DNA of 64,000 nucleotides, taken from JALZKA01 sp963754045. Its GTDB lineage: Bacteria; Actinomycetota; Thermoleophilia; Solirubrobacterales; 70-9. The stretch is taken from NCBI GenBank assembly GCA_963754045.1, contig CAVWEN010000002.1:186001-250000 (forward strand), read 5' to 3'. Positions 49,976 to 57,367 of this stretch are shown here, in pieces. A model generated the notes under the pieces. That model searched no databases. It saw only the letters and a program-made list of their open reading frames with translations, and was not told where the DNA came from. A program made the position numbers and the translations under genes. Position 1 is the stretch's first letter. Each line of letters begins with the position of its first letter.

Positions 49976-50577
49976 TACGGAGGCAGCTCGGCGTACCAGT
50001 CGCCGAGCACACGAAAGGCGGACCAGAACTCGCGCTTGGACTCCTCGGAGTCGAGCGAGTCGTCGATCTCGGGCGTGTAGAGAATGTCGATTGTCGGCGT
50101 AAGTGACTGAATCTCGCCGAGCTTGGGCTCGAGCGGGCGCGCAAGCGGCAATTCAACTTCGGTCAGCGCCTCCAGCGCCGGCTCGCCCATCACCACGATC
50201 ATCCGCGGCGAGACGATGGCGACCTCCTCGACGATCCGCTCGATGCACTCGCCCGCAGCGAACGAAGCGTCCGAAACGGGGCACTTCACGCAGAGCGTGC
50301 CGTAAACCGTCAGCGGATCGATCCCGAGCCGCTTGAAGCTCTTCATCAAAGCGTTGCCGGCCCGGCCGTAGAAAGCGACGCCCTCCTCGATTTCGGCGGC
50401 GGTCGGCGCATGCTTGAGCAGCATCACGTCTGCCTGTGGATGGCCGGAGCCCAGCACGGGCATCACGTTCCCGCGGGGGCAGTGGGAGCACTCCTGGAGC
50501 CTGCGTGTCAGCGAGTTCAGCTCGCGGATCGCCCGCTCCAGATATTTCTCCTGGATCTCGTCGTCGGTGGTGGGCAT
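49972..50577 (-). CDS. uracil-DNA glycosylase superfamily, family 4/5-like Fe-S protein
   Basis: 201 aa from the ATG at 50577; the longer start at 50682 would overlap the next gene by 46 bases. C-x2-C in ECSHCPRG plus LCVKCP and GECIERI give four Cys for a 4Fe-4S cluster, as in thermophilic-type UDG. FYGRAGNALMKSFKRLGID matches the family, but the usual GEAPG catalytic motif reads LKHAPTAAEIEEG and the C-terminal His motif is unclear, so activity is uncertain. Convergent with the GH5 gene by a 4-base overlap. Confidence 0.72.
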   Translation of the reverse strand: MPTTDDEIQEKYLERAIRELNSLTRRLQECSHCPRGNVMPVLGSGHPQADVMLLKHAPTAAEIEEGVAFYGRAGNALMKSFKRLGIDPLTVYGTLCVKCPVSDASFAAGECIERIVEEVAIVSPRMIVVMGEPALEALTEVELPLARPLEPKLGEIQSLTPTIDILYTPEIDDSLDSEESKREFWSAFRVLGDWYAELPPY

Positions 50578-50636
50578 GGCGCCGGAGGTCTTCTTCTGTG
50601 GCTCTTCCGCCCCTCCTGCCCTAAAGCCCCCCTGCA

Positions 50637-52565
50637 TCAGGGCTTGCCTCGCCCTCCGCGGCCGCCTGATGTCTGGATCCACTTCAACGCTTGGACGTAG
50701 ACGAGATTGCGGTGCTTTCGCACAATGTCAGCGGCACGCATCGCCTCGAGAAACTCCTCTGGCCCTTCAAAGTCGCGGACCCGGATCATCACGCTGCCGA
50801 GGCCCTGAGCGACGTGGCTGTCGGAACCCGCCCCAGGAACAATCCGGTACTTCGCGGCGAACCGCTCCGCCTCCTCGTTGAACGCGGTGAGCGCAACCCG
50901 CGGGTTGAAAACCTCGAGGATGTCGATCTCCTCGACCATGTCGAGCAGATGCTCGTAGTCGGGCACCGAGTGCAGGCGGTCGAACGGGTGCGGCACATAG
51001 ACGAGTCCACCCTGACGCCGGATCTCGGCGATGGTCTCCGCCATCGTCATCCCCCGCTCGATCTTGCGCTCAATAAAGAGGCCGATCACCTCTCCCTGCT
51101 CGGCCGTCTTGACCTCCTCCGCAACGACAACCTTGATCCCCACCTCATCGGCGATCTCGCGCGCGGCCAGTGCGCCCGAGATCTCGTTGTGGTCGGTGAT
51201 AGCGATTGCGCCCAGGCCCTGTTCCTTCGCGGTTTCAAGCAGGGTTCGCACCGGCGTCGCGCAGTCAGGCGAATGATCCGTGTGCATGTGCAGGTCAACG
51301 TGGATGTGCTTGCGGCGCGCGATGCGGCCACGCGCCGCAGCGTCGCCCGCCGGGTCGTGACGGCGGGCCGCCAGGCGCCTGTAGGTTGCCTCGACCTGAT
51401 CGGTCACGGCGGCCCAGTCACGACTCGCGCCCTTCGCCGCAATGCGCAATCGCTTGCCCAGCGCACCTTCGTCCGTGAGGCGGGCGAGCTGACCGGCGAG
51501 CGTGATCGCGTCGCCGGGCTGAAACAGCAGGCCGAACGCACCGTCATGGGTCAGCTCCTCATAGAGCGGCAGGTGCGACACCACCGGCACGGCGCCGGCC
51601 GCCAGCGCCGTGCGGAGCACGCCCGGCGCCGTGTGGGAACCGCCGGAGGCGAGGACCACCACGTCGGCAGCCGCGACCACCTCCTCGGGCGACGCGAGCC
51701 TCGGGCCGACGACCCTGAGACGCTCACGCAGTGCCCTTGACACACGGACGTCGGCGCCGTCGGGGGTCCAGACAACGGCCTCCCAGCCCGGCACGTCGAC
51801 GAGCCGGCGCAACCCCCGCAAAAAGAGGCGCAAAGCGCCCCGCTCCTCGAGCGCCGCGAACACGATCCGCAGCGGCCTTGCACCAGCGGTGTCCGGGTGC
51901 GGCCACGAAGGCACGGCGGCCTCCGCCCCGGGCTCGAGGAGCTCGTACGTCCCCGGGAAGAAGCGCTGCATCAACGCCTCGGTTTGCCCGCAGCTCGCGG
52001 TGCGCGCGTCCAGCCGTCCAAAGAAGATCTCGACCAGGGGCCGGGCAACCTGGGTTGAGAGCACGCGCTCGGTCGGCTCGTGAAAGCTGCCGACGTTCAG
52101 CGAGCGGGAGTGGCGGAGGGCGATCGACGAAACGCTTGGGGCGAACGGATCGTGAACGTGCGCAATGTCGAATTCCACGCCCTCGAGGAGCGATTCGAGC
52201 GTGCGGCTCACGTCCACCGGAACCCGCGCCGCTCGTGGGCGTGGCCCCCTTGGCATCGGCACGCCGGCGCCCACCGGCAGCACAGGCGGGCCCGAGCCAC
52301 CCCCGGCGCGGTCGCCGCGCCAATGGTCGTCGAAGAGCGCTGCCGGGCGCTCGCGCGCTGTCTCAATCAAGCGGCGCGCTTCCCGCACGCCCCCGCGCGG
52401 ACCCGACGGCGCCGCGATCACGACGCGGTGGCCACGCGCGGCCAGCTCGCAGGAGAGGCGGTCGGTGAAGCCGTTGATCTCGTGGCGCTCGCTCCAGGCA
52501 TGGGGCGTGACCTGGGCGATCGTCAGGCGGTCGGCGGGCACCTGGCCAGGATACGTTGGCGTCAA
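50637..52565 (-). CDS. fusion of a GT4-like glycosyltransferase and a PHP-domain phosphoesterase
   Basis: 642 aa. Residues 1-400 look like a GT-B group 1 transferase: AQVTPHAWSERHEINGFTDRLSCEL at the start, FDIAHVHDPFAP, and the nucleotide-sugar site near VLASGGSHTAPGVLRTALAAGAVPVVSHLP. Residues 415-640 form a PHP domain with HVDLHMHTDHSPDC, AITDHNEISG, YVPHPFDRLH and GAGSDSHVAQG, the metal ligands of DNA polymerase III/YcdX-type PHP proteins. The two activities may act on the same sugar phosphate. Domain boundary is a basic, Ala-rich linker near 400-415. Confidence 0.8.
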   Translation of the reverse strand: MTPTYPGQVPADRLTIAQVTPHAWSERHEINGFTDRLSCELAARGHRVVIAAPSGPRGGVREARRLIETARERPAALFDDHWRGDRAGGGSGPPVLPVGAGVPMPRGPRPRAARVPVDVSRTLESLLEGVEFDIAHVHDPFAPSVSSIALRHSRSLNVGSFHEPTERVLSTQVARPLVEIFFGRLDARTASCGQTEALMQRFFPGTYELLEPGAEAAVPSWPHPDTAGARPLRIVFAALEERGALRLFLRGLRRLVDVPGWEAVVWTPDGADVRVSRALRERLRVVGPRLASPEEVVAAADVVVLASGGSHTAPGVLRTALAAGAVPVVSHLPLYEELTHDGAFGLLFQPGDAITLAGQLARLTDEGALGKRLRIAAKGASRDWAAVTDQVEATYRRLAARRHDPAGDAAARGRIARRKHIHVDLHMHTDHSPDCATPVRTLLETAKEQGLGAIAITDHNEISGALAAREIADEVGIKVVVAEEVKTAEQGEVIGLFIERKIERGMTMAETIAEIRRQGGLVYVPHPFDRLHSVPDYEHLLDMVEEIDILEVFNPRVALTAFNEEAERFAAKYRIVPGAGSDSHVAQGLGSVMIRVRDFEGPEEFLEAMRAADIVRKHRNLVYVQALKWIQTSGGRGGRGKP

Positions 52566-52589
52566 AACCCGCTACCGAAAGGGACGAAC

Positions 52590-52964
52590 ATGAGCGACAG
52601 GATCATTAGTGGCGTCGATTTCATCACCCTGCCCACCGAGGCCTTTGACCGAGCGGTTGAGTTCTATTCCGAGACGCTGGGCCTCGAGCGGTCGAAGCAA
52701 TGGGGCGACCGTCCCGGCATGGAGTTCGAGGCGGGCAACCTAACCGTCGCAATCATGCAGTCCGACGCGTTCGGGCAGACCTTCGCTCGCCACAGCCACC
52801 CGGTCGAGTTCCACGTGGACGACTTCGAGGCCGCCAAGAGCGCGCTGGAGGATCGCGGCGTCACCTTCGAGGGCGAAACCCTGGACTCAGGCGTCTGCTT
52901 CCAGGCGTTCTTTAGCGACCCCGACGGCAACTCGCTGGCGATTCACCACCGCTACGCCGACTAG
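52590..52964 (+). CDS. VOC-family (glyoxalase/bleomycin-resistance) protein
   Basis: 124 aa, one glyoxalase-like fold. Segments: VDFITLPTEAFDRAVEFYSETLGLE, VEFHVDDFEAAKSALEDRG and FFSDPDGNSLAIHHRY, the last with the metal His region. Members bind or modify small electrophiles. Starts 24 bases from the divergent glycosyltransferase fusion. Confidence 0.82.
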   Translation: MSDRIISGVDFITLPTEAFDRAVEFYSETLGLERSKQWGDRPGMEFEAGNLTVAIMQSDAFGQTFARHSHPVEFHVDDFEAAKSALEDRGVTFEGETLDSGVCFQAFFSDPDGNSLAIHHRYAD

Positions 52965-53078
52965 CAGGCCAAACCGCGCCGAAGACAAAGTGCTGCCCCC
53001 GAATTCGCCGGCAATTTGAACGTTCAGGAGGTGGCTACGAAGCAACCCGCGGAACAGTTCACCCGCCGATGGAACGCA

Positions 53079-53108
53079 AAGGGGCCCGCCGGCGAGGGCG
53101 GGCCCCTT
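53079..53108. terminator. strong hairpin downstream of ino1
   Basis: AAGGGGCCCGCC (53079-53090) pairs perfectly with GGCGGGCCCCTT (53097-53108) around a GGCGAG loop. On the minus strand a short T-rich stretch follows, so it most likely ends the ino1 transcript, 80 bases beyond that stop. The rest of the 224-base gap to the VOC gene shows no gene. Confidence 0.65.
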
Positions 53109-53188
53109 GGCTCAGCTACCCGCTGAGACTGGGCGACCAGGCGCTACGTGCCCGGCCCGGCGCCGGCCAGGGGCCGGCGGGAGCTTGG

Positions 53189-54379
53189 CTACTCGGCCTT
53201 CGCGGCCTCGGCAGCGAGCTCCTGGGCCCGCGCGGTTGCGGGCTTGCGGGCGTGAGCGGCAATGAACTGCTCGGTGTCTTCCCGTGCCTCGTTGTCGGGC
53301 CGCTGGTTGTGAGGCGACTTCATCAGGTAGGAGGACGGGCCATCGAGCTGACCGGCGATGCCGTTGTTCAGCGCGAGCTTGATCAGGCGCACCGCATCGA
53401 TCACAACGCCGGCGGAGTTGGGCGAGTCCCAGACCTCGAGCTTGAGCTCGGCGGTCAAAGGCACGTCGCCGAACGCCTTGCCCTCGAGGCGGATGTGCGC
53501 CCACTTGCGGTCGGTCAGCCAGGGGACGTAATCGGAGGGGCCGACGTGAACGTCGTCGGCGGGCAGGTCCATGCCCATCACCGACGTGACGGCGTTCGTC
53601 TTCGAGATCTTCTTTGAGTCGAGGCGCTCGCGCTCGAGCATGTTGAAGAAGTCCATGTTGCCGCCGACGTTGAGCTGCGAGGTGTGCTCGAGCTCGACAC
53701 CGCGCTCGTGGAAAAGACGAGCGAGTTGGCGGTGGACGATCGTCGCGCCGACCTGGGACTTGATGTCGTCGCCAATGATCGGTAGGCCGGCTTCCTTGAA
53801 GCGGCCGTCCCAGTAGTCCTCGCTGGCGATGAACACCGGCAGGCAGTTGACGAAGCCGACGCCGGCTTCCAGCGCCTGCTCCACGTACCACTTGGTGGCC
53901 GCCTCGGAGCCAACGGGGAGATAACAGACGAGGACGTCCGCCCTGGTCTCCTTGAGGATGCCGACGATGTCGGCGGTCTCTCCGGGCGCCTTGGTGATCC
54001 TCTGCTTGAGGTATTTGCCAAGACCGTCGTGGGTCATGCCTCGCTGAACGGTGACCCCGGTCTCGGGAACGTCGGCGAACTTGATCGTGTCGTTCTGGCC
54101 CGACCAGATCGCTTCGGAAAGATCCTTGCCGACCTTCTCGACGTCGATGTCGAACGCGGCGACGAACTCGATGTCGCGGACGTGATAGCCGCCGAGGTCT
54201 ACATGCATCAGGCCCGGGACTCCCTCGGAGGGATCGGCGTCCTTGTAATAGGTGACGCCCTGGATGAAGCTGTTGGCGCAGTTACCGACGCCGACGAGCG
54301 CGACGCGAACCTTGCCGTCGTCTGCGTGGATGCCGTTGGAGGAGGCGCCGTTCGTGGGCGCACCGTTACTAGTGCTCAT
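53189..54379 (-). CDS. ino1: myo-inositol-1-phosphate synthase
   Basis: 396 aa from the ATG at 54379. Converts glucose-6-phosphate to L-myo-inositol-1-phosphate with internal NAD redox. Landmarks: VALVGVGNCANSF Rossmann loop (residues 24-36), SGQNDTIKF, VCYLPVGSEAATKW, GDDIKSQVGATI and LNVGGNMDFFNM with active-site Lys/Asp, all as in actinobacterial Ino1 (short form). The N-terminal 20 residues are Ser/Asn/Gly-rich. It supplies inositol for the PI-type synthase encoded upstream. Confidence 0.95.
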   Translation of the reverse strand: MSTSNGAPTNGASSNGIHADDGKVRVALVGVGNCANSFIQGVTYYKDADPSEGVPGLMHVDLGGYHVRDIEFVAAFDIDVEKVGKDLSEAIWSGQNDTIKFADVPETGVTVQRGMTHDGLGKYLKQRITKAPGETADIVGILKETRADVLVCYLPVGSEAATKWYVEQALEAGVGFVNCLPVFIASEDYWDGRFKEAGLPIIGDDIKSQVGATIVHRQLARLFHERGVELEHTSQLNVGGNMDFFNMLERERLDSKKISKTNAVTSVMGMDLPADDVHVGPSDYVPWLTDRKWAHIRLEGKAFGDVPLTAELKLEVWDSPNSAGVVIDAVRLIKLALNNGIAGQLDGPSSYLMKSPHNQRPDNEAREDTEQFIAAHARKPATARAQELAAEAAKAE

Positions 54380-54521
54380 ATCTCGGAGATCCTTTCTGGA
54401 AGCGGGCGCGGAGAAGCCGCAGCTCGCGAGCGGGTAGCGGTACAAATCTACGGCGTCCGCCCCGTTTGGTTACACGCGCCTTACACATACCCCGGCGTGG
54501 ACGGGCTAAGTCAGGCGTAAT

Positions 54522-55133
54522 TCACGCTTGAGCGCGGAGTGCGCCGCGCACGTGCCAGACCCGCTGACCGACCGTCAACGCGGTCAAACCCGCCATCGCG
54601 TAGATCGACGCTGCGAGTAGATCCACGCCATCGATCAGCTCGCCGGCCGCGAAGACCAGGCCGATCGACAGCAAAACCACGCGAACCGGCCGCGTCGCCA
54701 CCCCGACCTTGCACTCCACGCCGAGCGCCTCTGCACGGGCGCGGGTATAGGAAACCATCAGCGACCCGAGCACCGCCCCGACGCAGGCCGCCGCCGCCAC
54801 GGTGTCGCCACGCTCTGCGAACTGGTAGGCCACGGCGGCTATCACGACGCCCTCCTCGATCCGGTCGAGTGTCGAGTCGAGAAAGGCACCGAAGAGGGAG
54901 CCCTTGCCCGACATGCGGGAGTAGCGCCCGTCGAGCGTGTCCATGATCGATCCGATGATGAAGGCCAGGGCGCCAATAAAGAAGTGCTCGGCCACGATCA
55001 GGGCCGCGGCCGCGAGGTTCAGAAGCAGACCCGTCATCGAAATCGCGTTCGGGGTGAGCCGCGATTCGATCAGGGCGTTACGCGCGTAAGAGCGCCAGGC
55101 CTGGGCGCTGCGCGACTCGGTCGGCTCGGCCAT
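54522..55133 (-). CDS. CDP-alcohol phosphatidyltransferase, likely phosphatidylinositol(-phosphate) synthase
   Basis: 203 aa from the ATG at 55133. The CDP-alcohol phosphotransferase motif is DTLDGRYSRMSGKGSLFGAFLDSTLD (about residues 63-88), with the essential Asp residues and one Ser for Ala substitution. About five or six membrane helices surround it. Next to ino1, the head group is probably inositol phosphate, as in mycobacterial PgsA1. It follows a PAP2-type gene by 19 bases. Confidence 0.85.
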   Translation of the reverse strand: MAEPTESRSAQAWRSYARNALIESRLTPNAISMTGLLLNLAAAALIVAEHFFIGALAFIIGSIMDTLDGRYSRMSGKGSLFGAFLDSTLDRIEEGVVIAAVAYQFAERGDTVAAAACVGAVLGSLMVSYTRARAEALGVECKVGVATRPVRVVLLSIGLVFAAGELIDGVDLLAASIYAMAGLTALTVGQRVWHVRGALRAQA

Positions 55134-55152
55134 CGAGCGAAACCTACCGCTG

Positions 55153-55926
55153 TCAGGCGGTGGCTTCGGCCGCCGCGCCGCGCCACGCCCAATGGGCCGG
55201 GCGCACGCGGGCAATCTGGTGCGCGGCCGCCGCCGAGGCCGCGGCCACGACCGCGCCGGCGGCCGCGTCCAGCCAGAAGTGGTTGCCGGTGGTGACGATC
55301 ACGAACAAGACCAAGAGCGGGTAGATCGACCACCACGCCTTGATGAAGCGATTGTGGCTGAGCACGAAGCCAGGGATGGCGATCATCAGCGAGAAGCCGA
55401 TGTGCATGCTCGGCACCGCCGCGTACTTGTTCACCAACGCACTGGCGGTGCCGCCGTCTTGCGGCAGGCCGGTGAAGACCGCGATCGTGTCGGTAAAACC
55501 CTCGCCGGGGATCAGGCGGGGCGGCGCTGTGGGAAAGGCGGCGTAACAGACCAGCGCCAAGACCATCGCGACCATGAACATGTTGCGCACGAAGTAGAAG
55601 TGGTCGTTGCGAAGAAGGTAGAGCCAGGCGAGGAAGCCGGTGGTGACGACGAAGTGCGAGTTCAAGTACATGAAGTTGGCGAGATCGATCAGCCAGCGCT
55701 GATCGAGCAGCGCCTGCTGGAACCCGGGCTCGAAGAACGCGCCGAGCCAGCGTTCGGCGTCGATGATCCGCTCGGCGTTGGCGTAAGCGATGTCCGCGCG
55801 CCCGTCCGCGAACCCTCTCACCACCTGGTAGAGGTTGTAGACGGCGAAGAACAGCCCGAACTGCAGGGCGGCGTCGGGCCAGCCCCGCGGTGGAAACCCC
55901 CGAACTGTCTCCCAAGATCGCCGCAA
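55153..55926 (-). CDS. PAP2-superfamily Aur1-like inositol lipid transferase or phosphatase
   Basis: About 258 aa from a TTG at 55926; no ATG is available before the divergent gene, so the start is uncertain. Six predicted membrane helices. The PAP2_3 active site is represented by SHFVVTTGF, YAAVPSMHIGFSLM and VTTGNHFWLDAAAG, the His/Asp arrangement found in yeast Aur1 inositolphosphotransferases and their bacterial relatives. With PI synthase and Ino1 downstream, phosphate release or inositol-phosphate transfer to a lipid is likely. Confidence 0.78.
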   Translation of the reverse strand: MRRSWETVRGFPPRGWPDAALQFGLFFAVYNLYQVVRGFADGRADIAYANAERIIDAERWLGAFFEPGFQQALLDQRWLIDLANFMYLNSHFVVTTGFLAWLYLLRNDHFYFVRNMFMVAMVLALVCYAAFPTAPPRLIPGEGFTDTIAVFTGLPQDGGTASALVNKYAAVPSMHIGFSLMIAIPGFVLSHNRFIKAWWSIYPLLVLFVIVTTGNHFWLDAAAGAVVAAASAAAAHQIARVRPAHWAWRGAAAEATA

Positions 55927-55955
55927 GATGTTGGGGCATTGTAAACGCAGCAGCG

Positions 55956-56636
55956 ATGGCCACCGCCACCCGAACAGTTGACTGGAAGCGGCCGCGGCGG
56001 CGGCGCGTGATCGCGATCCGTGATCGCCTACGCGAAATGTACGGCCGCCCGCGCAACAAGCCGCACGGGGACCCTGTGCACGAGCTCGTCCTGACGATCC
56101 TCTCCCAGAACACCTCCGATACGAACCGCGATGTCGCCTACGCAGGCCTGCGCGCCCGGTTCGAGGGGTGGCCCGAGGTTCGCGACGCACCGACCGCCGA
56201 GCTCGAGGAGGCGATCCGCCGTGGCGGCCTCGCGCCCACCAAGGCGCCGCGGATCCAGGCCGTGCTGCACGAGCTCGGCGAGCCGATCGACCTCGGTTGG
56301 CTGCGCGAGGCGCCGCGAGACGAAGCGATCGGCTACCTGACCGCCCTTCCTGGGGTCGGCCGCAAAACGGCGGCCTGCGTGATGATCTTCGCCTTCGGCC
56401 GCCCCGAGATCCCGGTGGACACCCACGTCATGCGGGTCGGCGGACGGCTGGGCCTGTTCCGGGCGAACGCGTCCTTCGACGAGGCTCACGACGAGATGCT
56501 CCGGATTACACCGCCCGAGGACGCCTACGAACTCCACATGAACCTGATCGCGCATGGCAGGACGCTTTGCCGTCCCGCCGGGCCACGCTGCGGCGATTGC
56601 GCCCTCCGGCGGATGTGCCCGTACGCCCGGGGATAA
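55956..56636 (+). CDS. nth: endonuclease III-type DNA glycosylase
   Basis: 226 aa from the ATG at 55956. Helix-hairpin-helix GPD enzyme that removes oxidised pyrimidines. The HhH is LPGVGRKTAACVMIF with the catalytic Lys, followed by PVDTHVMRVGGRLGL with the Asp. The C-terminal Fe-S loop CRPAGPRCGDCALRRMC gives the canonical C-x6-C-x2-C-x5-C cluster. Length fits the family. It is divergent from the PAP2 gene, so their start regions overlap. Confidence 0.93.
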   Translation: MATATRTVDWKRPRRRRVIAIRDRLREMYGRPRNKPHGDPVHELVLTILSQNTSDTNRDVAYAGLRARFEGWPEVRDAPTAELEEAIRRGGLAPTKAPRIQAVLHELGEPIDLGWLREAPRDEAIGYLTALPGVGRKTAACVMIFAFGRPEIPVDTHVMRVGGRLGLFRANASFDEAHDEMLRITPPEDAYELHMNLIAHGRTLCRPAGPRCGDCALRRMCPYARG

Positions 56637-56759
56637 CTACGGATGTGGCCAGCGCGAAGCAGGTGAGGGGCGGCGCCAAGCCCGCGACATCTGCCTGGGC
56701 GGCGATCTGACCTTGGCGGGTGCTTGCGGCGGCGGCGCGAAGTAGTATCGGCGACCGAA

Positions 56760-57233
56760 ATGAGCAAGCCGCCGTACGCACTGTTCATCGCCTTCGCGCT
56801 CGTGTGCGCGATCGCGATCCCGTACCTCGCGATCAACAGCAAGGGCGAGGCAGACGCGGCCGAGATCGCCGTCGAGCCGTACGACGAGGACACCAAGGCG
56901 ATCTTCGCCGGCAACTGCGGACCCTGCCACACGCTGGGAGCCGCGGGCACCGACGGGGTGGTCGGACCGAACCTCGACGACACCCTCGCTCCCGGTGGCC
57001 AGGGAACGTTCGAGAGCAACTATGCCCGAACGCTGAGCGCGGTCACCTGCGGCCTTGCCGGACGCATGCCGGCAAAGATCGTCTCGGGCAACCAGGCCGA
57101 AGAACTCTCAGCGTTCGTGGCCGCCTACGCCGGCCAGCTGGGTGAAGGTGACGGGGCACTCGCCGACACCCGCACGGCTGAGATGCCTGAAGCCTCCCCC
57201 TGCCCGACCGGCTCTGCCGATGCCGCCCCGTAG
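56760..57233 (+). CDS. membrane-anchored class I cytochrome c
   Basis: 157 aa from the ATG at 56760. An N-terminal membrane helix (PYALFIAFALVCAIAIPYLAI) acts as anchor. The haem site is CGPCH (near residue 51-55), and the axial Met is in GRMPAKI near 101. The spacing is that of a short mono-haem cytochrome. A C-terminal acidic tail has one extra Cys. Probable electron carrier to an oxidase outside the membrane. It is separate from nth. Confidence 0.86.
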   Translation: MSKPPYALFIAFALVCAIAIPYLAINSKGEADAAEIAVEPYDEDTKAIFAGNCGPCHTLGAAGTDGVVGPNLDDTLAPGGQGTFESNYARTLSAVTCGLAGRMPAKIVSGNQAEELSAFVAAYAGQLGEGDGALADTRTAEMPEASPCPTGSADAAP

Positions 57234-57311
57234 GGCGCCGCGCTGCTGCATCCCACGCGGAGCTTGGATCGGGCTTGCCCGGTTCCCAGCCTGCAAACGG
57301 TGACGGGATCG

Positions 57312-57350
57312 TTGATCTGCTACGTTGTGACTTAGATTTTCCAACTGAGC
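57312..57350 (+). promoter_or_regulatory. dnaK operon leader with a weak HspR-box-like repeat
   Basis: A TTGATC box (57312-57317) and a TAGATT box (57333-57338) form a suboptimal sigma-70-type promoter with a 15-base spacer. ACTTAG (57330-57335) and ACTGAG (57344-57349) are near repeats that bear only partial resemblance to the CTTGAGT-N7-ACTCAAG HspR box. An AAAGGACG ribosome site lies just before dnaK. Confidence 0.3.
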
Positions 57351-57367
57351 AAAGGACGTATTTGAAC

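Noticed and set aside
53031..53120. Possible small ORF with an AGGAGG just before a GTG
   Set aside because: The Shine-Dalgarno-like sequence touches the start codon with no spacer and the frame runs through the terminator stem.
55070..56113. Alternative minus-strand frame across the PAP2 region
   Set aside because: Arg-rich without PAP2 motifs; the frame ending at 55153 has all catalytic motifs.
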